Of a stretch of 64,000 bases of DNA, positions 53,273 through 61,700 are shown one piece after another; the first letter of the stretch is position 1; every line of letters starts with the position of its first letter. A program made the translations under genes and the position numbers. The notes beneath the pieces were generated by a model. The model had not been told where the DNA came from and did no database searches. It saw only the letters and a list, made by a program, of their open reading frames with translations. The stretch spans positions 60,442 through 124,441 of the forward strand of contig DJXH01000037.1 in the NCBI GenBank assembly GCA_002449665.1. The letters run 5' to 3'. Origin of the DNA: Bacteroidales bacterium UBA7009. GTDB taxonomy: Bacteria > Bacteroidota > Bacteroidia > Bacteroidales > Paludibacteraceae.

Positions 53273-54658
53273 TTAGTGGGGGGGGGTGATAATCAGCGAG
53301 TTACAACAAATATCATCTTCTTTTTCAATGATAATAAAGCGTCTTTTGTTGTTTTGCATTATCGGGATTCGAGGTACGACAAGGACACTGACTTTGCAGC
53401 CGAGTTCATTTGACCAATAGCGAATGATAAAATCTTCAACGGAAGAGTTATAGTTGCCGTTCACAACCAACTTGAAAGTGATAGACTTATCTATATGCTG
53501 AATAACTTGAAATTGGTTTATGCTATCAAGAAGTTGAGGTGTAACAGTAGGTTCAAAGAAAACGGTAAAATGGTGGACAATAAAGCGTTTGCCATTTGCT
53601 GCTGTGAGGACTTCATTGTCTCTGCCAAGTATCTTCAATATACGTTTATGAGCCTTGCCGCAAGAGCAAAGAGCAGCAGTCGTTTCCACTCTATCCTGCA
53701 CGTCATAGCGAATAAATGGATGTGCAAAGTTCCAAAGGTCGGTGGTTACCACTCTACCCATCCCATCCATAATCTCATTGTCGTTATCATCTAAAACTTC
53801 CGTTATTCCATATTCTTCAGCAACGTGATATCCTGCGTGAGTTAAACACTCAAAACATACGGCATTACCTTCGCTTGCATAAGAATCAAGAACAGGACAT
53901 GAGAATGCTTTTTCTATAGTATGCCTTATATGCGGATGCAGAGTATTGCCAGTAGTAGTAATAGCCAATGGCGAAAAGGTAAATTCAAGATGAGACAGAC
54001 GGTATTGCGCCATTATATAAAGAGGGTCAGGATATGAACGAATAACTATAGGTTTGTATTTTTCTATTTCCTGCATCATCTCATATAGGTGTTTGTCACT
54101 AAGATCGGCTGTAGCCATATAGCGATTGCGTGTTACTATATCTTGAAGCCGTTTAAGAAAAGAGGAACGAGGATTTTGACTAATTTTTATGTATTTATCT
54201 CCAAGCCGCCAACCCATATCATACCATCCTCGAAGATTGGCTGCTATGTCCATCGAATAATCCTCTTGGGTGATATAATATTTGAAAGGCTCACCTGTAC
54301 TGCCAGAAGAAGAAATCATAATACGACTATCAGCGGGAAAAGCATTGGATGTGAAGCGTTCTATTCCCTCACGGCGCATAATCTCCTTATTAACTATTGG
54401 TAGTTTATTTAGGTCGGCTTTGGTTTGGATGTCTTCTGAAGAAAGATTATGTTCTCGGGCATAGTCTATATAGAAAGGTACAGTTTCAATGGTATGTTTG
54501 ACTAATGCACGTAGCCGCTCATTTTGAAAATCATCAAGTTGCTTACGGGACCAATACTTGCTTTGCATTAGAAATTTGAGTTTCTTATGCACACTTTGAC
54601 CTGTAAAAAAATCACTTAATGGAAGGACGATATTTTCTTGTATTATATTGATTATCAT
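53273..54658 (-). CDS. CapK/phenylacetate-CoA ligase-like adenylate-forming enzyme 2
   Basis: 461 residues. P-loop SSSGSTGEPFKYYIT, then TTGNTLHPHIRHTIEKAFSCPVLDSYASEGNAVCFECL and the Cys motif CSCGKAHKRILKILGRDNE. Same family as the downstream neighbour but only distantly similar. The coding strand ends ATC ACC followed by a run that totals nine C, then the stop, so slippage there would alter the last residues. First gene of the minus-strand island; I see no consensus promoter before it. Confidence 0.83.
   Translation of the reverse strand: MIINIIQENIVLPLSDFFTGQSVHKKLKFLMQSKYWSRKQLDDFQNERLRALVKHTIETVPFYIDYAREHNLSSEDIQTKADLNKLPIVNKEIMRREGIERFTSNAFPADSRIMISSSGSTGEPFKYYITQEDYSMDIAANLRGWYDMGWRLGDKYIKISQNPRSSFLKRLQDIVTRNRYMATADLSDKHLYEMMQEIEKYKPIVIRSYPDPLYIMAQYRLSHLEFTFSPLAITTTGNTLHPHIRHTIEKAFSCPVLDSYASEGNAVCFECLTHAGYHVAEEYGITEVLDDNDNEIMDGMGRVVTTDLWNFAHPFIRYDVQDRVETTAALCSCGKAHKRILKILGRDNEVLTAANGKRFIVHHFTVFFEPTVTPQLLDSINQFQVIQHIDKSITFKLVVNGNYNSSVEDFIIRYWSNELGCKVSVLVVPRIPIMQNNKRRFIIIEKEDDICCNSLIITPPH
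53278..53286. repeat. Nine-base homopolymer (C9 on the coding strand)
   Basis: Nine consecutive G on the plus strand lie just before the stop of ligase 2. One added C would replace the end with a tail of roughly eight new residues; one lost C would extend further. Tracts of this kind are typical of phase-variable surface genes, though here it sits at the very 3' end. Confidence 0.85.
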
Positions 54659-54810
54659 ATATCTAACGTTTTCTAAATTTGTTCTATTATTTGCTTTCCT
54701 TGTTTGCGGTTGATACGGATAGTATCGCCTACTGACAAATTTGATATATTTTGAATTTCATATCGTATTATAATTGATATAATAATGTACGTTGAGTTGA
54801 TTTTGGGGCA

Positions 54811-54836
54811 TTAAGAGATACAATATTATCTCTTAA
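54811..54836. promoter_or_regulatory. Perfect 10-bp inverted repeat in the ATPase-ligase gap
   Basis: TTAAGAGATA and TATCTCTTAA flank a 6-base CAATAT centre. It lies downstream of the ATPase stop and upstream of the CapK-like genes. No T run follows on either strand, so an operator is as likely as a weak terminator. In the same 200-base gap, the minus strand around 54686-54790 stays open for ~45 codons without an ATG and might be a gene remnant. Confidence 0.45.
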
Positions 54837-54860
54837 ACACAGGATATTATCGAATCATTA

Positions 54861-56135
54861 TCACACTTTAAGGCAGGCGACAGGGATTATGTATATGTCA
54901 TCAGAACGGCGGTAGGCAAACTGACCGACAGCGGTTAGCACAGCCTTGAAAGCAGGTTTCATCATTTGATCGGTATTGATCTTATTTTCAAGTGAATTAA
55001 GTGTCTTAACGGCAGCTGCGATAGCCTCATCACCGCCGAGTTTGATTTCAACAAGTCCATATTTACCATTGCGAAGGTGTATGACGGCATCGCACTCTAA
55101 CTCTGTCTTATCGCGATAATGAAACACTTGTCCGTCAATGGCTTCGGCATAAACACGCAAGTCGCGAATACAAAGTGTCTCAAACAAAAAGCCGAAAGTG
55201 CGCAAGTCGCCCATTAGGTCTTTGGGACTGACACGCATTGCTGCAACTGCGATAGCCGGATCCACGAAATAGCGTGTCGGCGAAGTACGTATAGCGGTCT
55301 TGCTACGTAAGTTAGGACACCAAGCAGGAAGGTCTTCCACTACGAACATTTTACGCAGAGCAGAAAGATAATTTTCTACAGTCTGCGTTGACAAAGTTTT
55401 CTGCGAAACAGAAGCCAACATATCATCTAATATCACTTTCGAAGATGCTTGTGAGCCTTGCAAACGAGAGTATGACCGCATCAAAGTATCAGCCCACAGA
55501 GGATTACGCTCCACATTATCCACTCGCGAAATATCAGATTGCACAACAGCGTCATAATAGTTGTATGGAGTACGCAAAGCCACTCGTTCACTCTTACCTA
55601 AAGAAGCAGGCCAACCTCCACGACAGACAAGATAAGCCATTTTTTCTAAATTCAAAGTGTTACGACCTTCTATGTTGGCGTTATCGAACAGTTGTTCTAA
55701 ACCCACTTCACCGGTAGAATCACCTGATTCATAGAGGCTCATAGGACGCATTTTGAGCCACGCAAAACGTCCGGTACCTGTATGCGAAATTTTGTCGGTT
55801 GAAGGCGGTACGGACGAACCTGTAAGGATAAACTGACCTTCACGGCGGCGATGATCTACCTCAAAGCGAATAGCATCCCATAGTTGCGGCGCTAACTGCC
55901 ACTCGTCAATAAGGTGAGGAGTGTCGCCTGTGAGCAACGCCTTAACCTCAGTATTTGCCAAATCCATATACTGTGCTTTCATTTCCGGGTCAGCCAAATA
56001 CAAAACACTCTTGGCAGCCTGCTCGCAAGTAGTAGTCTTACCACACCATTTAGTACCCTCCACAAGGACAGCACCAACCTCCTCTAAACGGTATTGGAGC
56101 AACTGATCGGCTATGCGAAATTTGTAGGGTTCCAT
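54861..56135 (-). CDS. AAA_14 / DUF4143 family ATPase
   Basis: 424 residues. N-terminal ATPase with P-loop VEGTKWCGKTTTCEQ, Walker B-like PHLIDEWQLAPQLWDAIR and sensor region GQFILTGSSVPP. The C-terminal DUF4143 half is nuclease-like with VHLRNGKYGLVEIKLGGDEA (the D/E-x-K pattern: ECDAVIH then EIK). The family (COG1373) is abundant and patchily distributed in Bacteroidales, and its role is not established. A consensus promoter precedes it and six 23-bp repeats lie directly upstream of that promoter. Confidence 0.88.
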   Translation of the reverse strand: MEPYKFRIADQLLQYRLEEVGAVLVEGTKWCGKTTTCEQAAKSVLYLADPEMKAQYMDLANTEVKALLTGDTPHLIDEWQLAPQLWDAIRFEVDHRRREGQFILTGSSVPPSTDKISHTGTGRFAWLKMRPMSLYESGDSTGEVGLEQLFDNANIEGRNTLNLEKMAYLVCRGGWPASLGKSERVALRTPYNYYDAVVQSDISRVDNVERNPLWADTLMRSYSRLQGSQASSKVILDDMLASVSQKTLSTQTVENYLSALRKMFVVEDLPAWCPNLRSKTAIRTSPTRYFVDPAIAVAAMRVSPKDLMGDLRTFGFLFETLCIRDLRVYAEAIDGQVFHYRDKTELECDAVIHLRNGKYGLVEIKLGGDEAIAAAVKTLNSLENKINTDQMMKPAFKAVLTAVGQFAYRRSDDIYIIPVACLKV

Positions 56136-56212
56136 GATAAAATTTCAGTTCATTTTTTAATTGGAATTTGTGCACGATTTTAATGAAGTAATATAATCAC
56201 CTTAAAACGCTG

Positions 56213-56244
56213 CAAAGGTACTGATTATTTTTGATATACACAAA
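56213..56244 (-). promoter_or_regulatory. Promoter of the AAA_14 ATPase
   Basis: On the minus strand TTTG (56244-56241), exactly 20 bases, TACCTTTG (56220-56213). The upstream element ends four bases from the first 23-bp repeat. Confidence 0.75.
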
Positions 56245-56247
56245 TCC

Positions 56248-56375
56248 GTTTTGAATTTGGCTATTGTTTTGTTTTGAATTTGGACAGTGTTTTGTTTTGA
56301 ATTTGGACAGTGTTTTGTTTTGAATTTGGACAGTGTTTTGTTTTGAATTTGGCTATGAAATTGTTTCCAATTCGG
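56248..56375. repeat. Six 23-bp direct repeats upstream of the ATPase promoter
   Basis: The core GTTTTGAATTTGG begins at 56248, 56271, 56294, 56317 and 56340, an exact 23-base period. A sixth, degenerate copy (GTTTCCAATTCGG) begins at 56363, in register. Spacer bases alternate between CTATT and ACAGT types. The array fills the space between the -33 element of the ATPase promoter and the stop codon of the upstream transferase gene. Confidence 0.93.
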
Positions 56376-57473
56376 CTATTTGAAGTCGTGTTTGCCACGG
56401 CGGTTTTGGCGATAGCGACGGATGGCAAAATAGAGGGTTTTGGCTTTGTTTTTAATGGTGTTGAACCATGGGTATTTGGTAAAGACTATATGCGGGATAT
56501 AGGCATAATGACCGCCGTATTTGAGTTTGTAGTCAGCCATACCGCAGAAGTTCAGGTCGCCGCAACCTTCGGCTGCCATAGTCTTGATTGCAGTCCATAT
56601 CATCAGTTCGTTAGGACAGTAGCGCATATAACGTTGGAAGGAAGCAGCGGTCCAGAAAGCACATTCGCCTTTGTCGAGAGTCCAGATGGCAGTCGCCATA
56701 ATTTGGTCTTGCCCTTCATCGTCGTTACCGTGAACTTCAAGCATCAGTATTCTATCGGGAAAGAGAGCCTCACACACTGCCTGCATACGTTCGCGTTGTT
56801 GGGACGGCTTGGGGACGGTACCCTTGCGGGCGCAGACTTCTGTTACCTGTTCAAAATGCACTTTAGTAAAGCGTTCAACGTCTTGCCTGTCGGTAATCCG
56901 CTTGACGGTTAGTCCTAACTTATTTGCTTTATTAACAGAGTATTTGGCAGATTTATAGTGCAGTCCTGCCCATAGTTGTTCTTCAGTCTTGCCTGTAAGC
57001 GGCAGGTGGATAGTGGCGCGTGTAGTATAAGGTATGCCAGCCATATCTAATGCCGGAATGCGTACTTCTTCGTATGGCACCCACTCTTGGTTGCCGGTAT
57101 CGAAGCGGAGTGTCCAGTCGTCCACTTGCAGGTAGGAAGCGATGTGGTCGCGGAAGAGCCAGTAGGCAAAGTCCTGATACACAGCTACTCTTTTATCGGC
57201 TGGCACAGGCTCGAAGAAACAAAGCCCTTGCGAGTAGGTGCCTATACCGTCCATAGGAGCGGCAATCATAGTAATGCCCATCCAAACCTTAACGCCTACA
57301 AAATAGCCTATATGCATGTTGTTTTCAAACACTTCGGCAACAAAGGTGTTTCGTCCGATACGACGGGTATAGTCTGCCCAAGCGGCGGAATGGAAACAGG
57401 TGGTATCGAAACAGGACTCTATACGCTGCCAGTCGGAGGGAGAGGGATTGAGTATGCGGAAAGAATAAAGCAT
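56376..57473 (-). CDS. FemAB/GNAT-like aminoacyl or acyl transferase
   Basis: About 365 residues from the ATG at 57473; an upstream in-frame ATG at 57536 precedes the promoter and is rejected. Two GNAT-like halves as in FemAB and the acetyltransferase_6 family: WQRIESCFDTTCFHSAAWADYTRRIG, then AGLHYKSAKYSVNKANKLGLTVKRIT (the K-x-RxxxxKAxKxGL-type motif) and AFWTAASFQRYMRYCPNELMIWTAIKTMAAEGCGDLNFCGM. In this family the role is often transfer of an amino acid or acyl group to a cell-surface precursor. The extreme C-terminus is very basic. Confidence 0.78.
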   Translation of the reverse strand: MLYSFRILNPSPSDWQRIESCFDTTCFHSAAWADYTRRIGRNTFVAEVFENNMHIGYFVGVKVWMGITMIAAPMDGIGTYSQGLCFFEPVPADKRVAVYQDFAYWLFRDHIASYLQVDDWTLRFDTGNQEWVPYEEVRIPALDMAGIPYTTRATIHLPLTGKTEEQLWAGLHYKSAKYSVNKANKLGLTVKRITDRQDVERFTKVHFEQVTEVCARKGTVPKPSQQRERMQAVCEALFPDRILMLEVHGNDDEGQDQIMATAIWTLDKGECAFWTAASFQRYMRYCPNELMIWTAIKTMAAEGCGDLNFCGMADYKLKYGGHYAYIPHIVFTKYPWFNTIKNKAKTLYFAIRRYRQNRRGKHDFK

Positions 57474-57491
57474 AGTGGTGATAATTTGCCG

Positions 57492-57523
57492 CAAAAGTAC
57501 GCAAAAACAACCATATATGCAAA
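57492..57523 (-). promoter_or_regulatory. Promoter of the FemAB-like gene
   Basis: On the minus strand TTTG (57523-57520), 20 bases, TACTTTTG (57499-57492), about 19 bases before the ATG at 57473. Confidence 0.75.
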
Positions 57524-57561
57524 TATATGAACACAAATTAACATATTTATATCAATCTGTC

Positions 57562-57592
57562 TTGCATAATAGGTGTAAAACAAGTACCTTTG
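57562..57592 (+). promoter_or_regulatory. Promoter of the nucleoside transporter
   Basis: TTG (57562-57564), 20 bases, TACCTTTG (57585-57592), 28 bases before the ATG. Divergent from the FemAB-like gene's promoter. Confidence 0.75.
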
Positions 57593-57620
57593 CGCACACA
57601 AATCAAATTCTGTTTATTTT

Positions 57621-58895
57621 ATGAAAAACATCAAACTGCGTCTTATCGTAATGAACTTTTTGGAGTTTGCCGTATGGGGGGCATACTTGACGAGTATGGG
57701 TACATACCTTGCCGGTCATGGCTTGGGAATGAACATCGGCTGGTTTTATTCCATACAGGGTATAGTCAGTCTGTTTATGCCGGCACTGATGGGCATAGTG
57801 GCAGACAGGTGGATACCTGCGCAGAAATTGCTTTCGCTGTGTCATGCGCTTGCAGGTGCTTTTATGATTTCGGCGGGAATGTACGGATATATGGCAGGCG
57901 ACAATGTCCAATTCGGGATGTTGTTCACTCTATACACGATGTCGGTAGCGTTCTTTATGCCGACTATTGCGCTTAGCAATTCCGTAGCCTTCAACGCCCT
58001 TGTCAAAGCCGGTCTTGACACGGTGAAAGACTTTCCGCCTATACGTGTATTCGGTACGGTAGGATTTATAGTAACGATGTGGATAATAGACCTTTGCGGT
58101 TATCAGCCGACAGCGTGGCAGTTTGTAGTAAGCGGTGCGTTGAGTATAGTGCTTGCCGTTTATTCACTTACATTGCCTGAATGTGAAATCAAGCCTGCGG
58201 GTGAGAAACAGAGCATTGCAGATGCATTGGGATTGAAGGCATTTAAGTTGTTCGGTCAGAAGAAGATGGCTTTGTTTTTCATTTTCTCAATGTTCTTGGG
58301 TGTCAGTCTGCAAATAACCAACGGATATGCCAATCCTTTTATCACGAGTTTCGGTGCGATAGAGGAGTTTGCAAGCACATTCGGTGTACAGCATGCAAAC
58401 ATACTAATCAGTATATCACAGATATGTGAGGCTCTTTGCATACTTCTTATTCCGTTCTTCCTCAAGCGTTTCGGCATCAAGAACGTGATGTTTATGGCTA
58501 TGATTGCGTGGGTGCTGCGTTTCGGTCTGTTCGGTGCGGGCAACCCGGGCAACGGAGTATGGATGTTTGTACTGAGTTGCATAGTATATGGATTTGCTTT
58601 CGATTTCTTCAATATCAGCGGTGCGCTGTATGTTGACCAAGAGACGACACCAGATATGCGTTCTTCGGCACAAGGACTATTTATGATGATGACCAACGGT
58701 TTAGGTGCAACTATAGGTACGCTGAGCGCACAAGCCATTGTCAATCATTTCGTATATGCTCCTGCCGAAAATGGGGCAACACCGATTGAGATATGGACAG
58801 GGTGGCAGAACAGTTGGTATATATTTGCAGCATACTCGCTCGTGGTAGCAATACTCTTCTGGCTGCTCTTCCCCAAGACACCGGTAAAGAAATAA
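57621..58895 (+). CDS. Nucleoside:H+ symporter, NupG-like MFS transporter
   Basis: 424 residues, twelve hydrophobic segments. The opening (KLRLIVMNFLEFAVWGAYLTSMGTYL motif region) and IGWFYSIQGIVSLFMPALMGIVADRWIPAQKLL match the nucleoside H+ symporter branch of the major facilitator superfamily. TVKDFPPIRVFGTVGFIVTMW and MRSSAQGLFMMMTNGLGATIGT are also typical. Likely imports nucleosides across the inner membrane. Monocistronic, with its own promoter and terminator. Confidence 0.88.
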   Translation: MKNIKLRLIVMNFLEFAVWGAYLTSMGTYLAGHGLGMNIGWFYSIQGIVSLFMPALMGIVADRWIPAQKLLSLCHALAGAFMISAGMYGYMAGDNVQFGMLFTLYTMSVAFFMPTIALSNSVAFNALVKAGLDTVKDFPPIRVFGTVGFIVTMWIIDLCGYQPTAWQFVVSGALSIVLAVYSLTLPECEIKPAGEKQSIADALGLKAFKLFGQKKMALFFIFSMFLGVSLQITNGYANPFITSFGAIEEFASTFGVQHANILISISQICEALCILLIPFFLKRFGIKNVMFMAMIAWVLRFGLFGAGNPGNGVWMFVLSCIVYGFAFDFFNISGALYVDQETTPDMRSSAQGLFMMMTNGLGATIGTLSAQAIVNHFVYAPAENGATPIEIWTGWQNSWYIFAAYSLVVAILFWLLFPKTPVKK

Positions 58896-58927
58896 CATCG
58901 GAAACAGTATTTCGACATAACAGACAA

Positions 58928-58962
58928 ACAAAAAAATCGCAACAAGTGTTGCGATTTTTTTG
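58928..58962. terminator. Bidirectional terminator
   Basis: AAAAAATCGCAACA pairs with TGTTGCGATTTTTT with almost no loop, T runs on both strands. Shared by the nucleoside transporter and the convergent symporter-deiminase gene. Confidence 0.88.
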
Positions 58963-58992
58963 TATCTGAATCCAAGCAGATTGCTACTATGA

Positions 58993-61539
58993 TTATTTGC
59001 GGCGAACGACTTGCGTCATACAGTGGGCTGCACCGTAGCCGCAGATGAGGTTGGCGGCTGGTATCCAGTCAACCATCACACCGTTGTCTCTGAGAGCCTC
59101 TGCAAACTCCATTGACTGACCTTGGATAGCGCAGATGTGGCGCGGAGCAATGGTGAGGTAGTTGTTGGCATAGTGAGCGGCATCGGCATCTGATATAGCG
59201 ATAATCTTCACGCCTCTTTGCTCAAGCCAAGAGCGGAAACCGATACCTTCCGTTGCCAATATATAGTCGCCTGTCTGCTCACTATGCTGTGTGCGATCGC
59301 GCACATAGATGTCGCAAGTAACGTACTCAGGAGTACCTTCTTGAGCGTTGTAACGGTTGGCGCACATAGTAACAAGATCGCGGTCTATTATATTAAAGTG
59401 TGTATCAAGGTGCATCTGTGCCTGCCAGCGCAGTGCATCGCGAACGACTACGACCGTATCGTGTCCGAAGAGGTCGCGGGCAAGAAGTTGGTTGATAGCC
59501 TCCTGCGTGGTACGCATACCGCAGCCTATAAGAGAGAGGGTGCCGAAAGGCATATAGTCGCCGCCTTCGAGGTAAGCGTTGTCGCCTGAAACGCTATACA
59601 CAGGCTGTATGCCGAGGTGTGAGTAGCAAAGGCGGACGAGGTCAACCTCGTTGGTACGCTGGAGCGAGTTCATACGTCCCATAATCACGCCACGCGGGGT
59701 GGAGATACTCTGGTCGCGCATAAAATAGAGATTGGAGAGCGGCGAATGGGTATATACAGCCTCAACGCCGGTATTGATGTCGGTGGCGGAGAGGGTAACG
59801 GTAGGACGAAGGAGAATGCAACGAATAAGGTCGGAGCGGCTCATAGTGTTGACAACCTCTATCTTATACTGCATATCTTCCGGAGCGTAACGCAGAGAGT
59901 TAAGAGCAAGCATCTGAAGCGTGTCCTTGTCAATGGTATTGAGTATATCAGCCACTGTATAGACGGTAGCACCGTTTTTGCGGAGTGTAGCAATATATCC
60001 GCGATGCTCTTCGGCTGCTTTTTCTACATTAAAGTAGTTTTCAAACAAACCGGCTGCAGGGTGAGCCACACCGTCAAAGAGTTCTTCGCCCGGGGTATGC
60101 ATCAGAATAACCTCTGCTTTGTCGTATTCAGCCGAAGGATAAGTGGCAGCGGCCATACTCTCTTCAGGCGCGGCGGGGCGTTGAATAGAAGAAACGCCGT
60201 TGATGAACATAAAGAAGATGATGATGGGGCATACATAGCGTGCGAGCCAGTAGAAGAAACGGCATACTTTGGCATTGAAGCGGCCGTCCGATGTCAGTTC
60301 GTTAAAGACGACATCGCGCGGCATAAGTTGTCCGACAAGTATGCAAGCGGCTATACCTCCGAGAGGCAGAATGAAGTTGGAGGTGAACATATCCGTAAAG
60401 TCAAACACGGAGAAACCGAGAATCTTGAGAGTTGAGCCTTCCACTTGGGACATTGCGCATATAACAGAGAGAGCACCTACAGTGAAGAAAAGGATAACGA
60501 GTGCCCAAACGCGAGTTACCTGCTTTCCGCCTATTTTCCACTCCTCGGATATATATGCGGCACCGGCTTCAAGCAACGAGAAAGAGGAAGTGATGGCAGC
60601 AAAAAAGAGGAGAATGAAGAACAGCACCGACACTATACGTCCGCCCGGGAGGGTTGCAAAGAGCGGCGGGAGGGTCTTGAAGACGAGGTTCGGACCGGAA
60701 GTAACCTCCACACCGTAAGTAAATACGCTGGGGAAGATAGCAAGTCCGGCGAGGATAGCCATAACGACTGTGGCACCGGTAACTATCATAGAAACAGAGA
60801 CAAGGCTCTGGTCTTTCTGAATATAAGAGCCGTAGGTGGTCATAGCCGACATACCGAGCGAGAGGGAGAAGAAGGACTGACCGAGAGCCATAATGACCGT
60901 CTGCCACGTTACTGCCCCCCAGTCGGGTTTGAGAAGGAAAGCAGCACCTTTGGCCCAGCCTTCCTGCCAAACGGAAACGATAGCGAGGAGAAGAAGGATA
61001 GCAAAGAGAGCGGGAATCATAAACTTGGAGCAACGCTCAATACCTTTGCTCACGCCAAAAGCAAGTATGATACAGTTCATCCCGAGGAAGATAAGGGTCC
61101 AAAGCACAGGGCGAGAACCGTTGACAAAATTGTCGAACATAAGGGACATATCATCGTAGGTCATTCCGCTAAAACCGGTGCCAATGGACTGAATAATATA
61201 CTCAAGCGACCAACCTGCCACTACGCAGTAGAAAGCGAGAATGACCATACCGGCAAATATCTCTATCGCGCCGACTGCCCCCCACCCTTTCTTGCCGGAG
61301 GAGTTGATAAAGGCGCGATAGGTATTGCCCTGTCCGCGACGTCCGATAACAAACTCCGACAGCATCACCGGAACGGAGATGAGCAGAGAGATAACGATGT
61401 AGATAATAAGGAAAGCGGCACCGCCGTTTTGACCTGCAACGTAAGGAAACTTCCAGATGTTACCAAGCCCGACAGCAGAACCCGCAATGGCCGCCATAGT
61501 ACCAAACTTACTGGCGAATTGGTTTCTTGCCATAGACAA
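58993..61539 (-). CDS. Fusion of a sodium:amino-acid symporter (NSS/SNF) and an arginine deiminase domain
   Basis: 848 residues in one uninterrupted frame. Residues ~8-450 are an NSS transporter: GSAVGLGNIWKFPYVAGQNGG in helix 1 and 11 hydrophobic segments in all. Residues ~472-848 are an arginine-deiminase-like guanidino hydrolase: AEVILMHTPGEELFDG at its start, D609 (YFMRDQS), E658 (EGGDYMPFG), H710 and D712 (HLDTHFNIID), and C840 (GAAHCMTQVV), matching the full catalytic set. Eleven helices with the N-terminus inside would place the deiminase in the periplasm; twelve would leave it in the cytoplasm. Expected to take up or process arginine to citrulline. No OTC or carbamate kinase nearby. 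Confidence 0.88.
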   Translation of the reverse strand: MSMARNQFASKFGTMAAIAGSAVGLGNIWKFPYVAGQNGGAAFLIIYIVISLLISVPVMLSEFVIGRRGQGNTYRAFINSSGKKGWGAVGAIEIFAGMVILAFYCVVAGWSLEYIIQSIGTGFSGMTYDDMSLMFDNFVNGSRPVLWTLIFLGMNCIILAFGVSKGIERCSKFMIPALFAILLLLAIVSVWQEGWAKGAAFLLKPDWGAVTWQTVIMALGQSFFSLSLGMSAMTTYGSYIQKDQSLVSVSMIVTGATVVMAILAGLAIFPSVFTYGVEVTSGPNLVFKTLPPLFATLPGGRIVSVLFFILLFFAAITSSFSLLEAGAAYISEEWKIGGKQVTRVWALVILFFTVGALSVICAMSQVEGSTLKILGFSVFDFTDMFTSNFILPLGGIAACILVGQLMPRDVVFNELTSDGRFNAKVCRFFYWLARYVCPIIIFFMFINGVSSIQRPAAPEESMAAATYPSAEYDKAEVILMHTPGEELFDGVAHPAAGLFENYFNVEKAAEEHRGYIATLRKNGATVYTVADILNTIDKDTLQMLALNSLRYAPEDMQYKIEVVNTMSRSDLIRCILLRPTVTLSATDINTGVEAVYTHSPLSNLYFMRDQSISTPRGVIMGRMNSLQRTNEVDLVRLCYSHLGIQPVYSVSGDNAYLEGGDYMPFGTLSLIGCGMRTTQEAINQLLARDLFGHDTVVVVRDALRWQAQMHLDTHFNIIDRDLVTMCANRYNAQEGTPEYVTCDIYVRDRTQHSEQTGDYILATEGIGFRSWLEQRGVKIIAISDADAAHYANNYLTIAPRHICAIQGQSMEFAEALRDNGVMVDWIPAANLICGYGAAHCMTQVVRRK

Positions 61540-61592
61540 AAATTTTAAGGATTAGTATAATTGGGTATATAATATGTCAGCAAAAAAACGCA

Positions 61593-61600
61593 CAAAGGTA
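61593..61600 (-). promoter_or_regulatory. -7 box before the symporter-deiminase gene
   Basis: TACCTTTG on the minus strand, a consensus -7 element about 54 bases before the ATG. I find no good TTTG at the right distance, so confidence is moderate. Confidence 0.45.
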
Positions 61601-61663
61601 ACATAATTTTTTAACACTTCATAATTTTGTACAAAAATCTTTCTTTATTAAACAAAATTGCCG

Positions 61664-61671
61664 TATCTTTG
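61664..61671 (+). promoter_or_regulatory. -7 box before the outer-membrane protein gene
   Basis: TATCTTTG, consensus -7 element 29 bases before the ATG at 61701; the upstream element is weak. Confidence 0.5.
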
Positions 61672-61700
61672 CGGCATAATAAGTATCAACACAAAAACCA

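Noticed and set aside
56248..56375. CRISPR array
   Set aside because: Repeats are 13-base cores in a 23-base period with near-identical spacers, so there are no unique spacers, and no cas genes.
58993..61539. Symporter-deiminase fusion as a frameshift or assembly artefact
   Set aside because: The frame is continuous, the linker (about residues 450-472) is ordinary coding sequence, and the deiminase half has no leader of its own. Read-level confirmation would still be useful.
60445..61548. 367-codon plus-strand frame opposite the symporter domain
   Set aside because: Highly charged shadow of hydrophobic codons on the other strand, with no family features.
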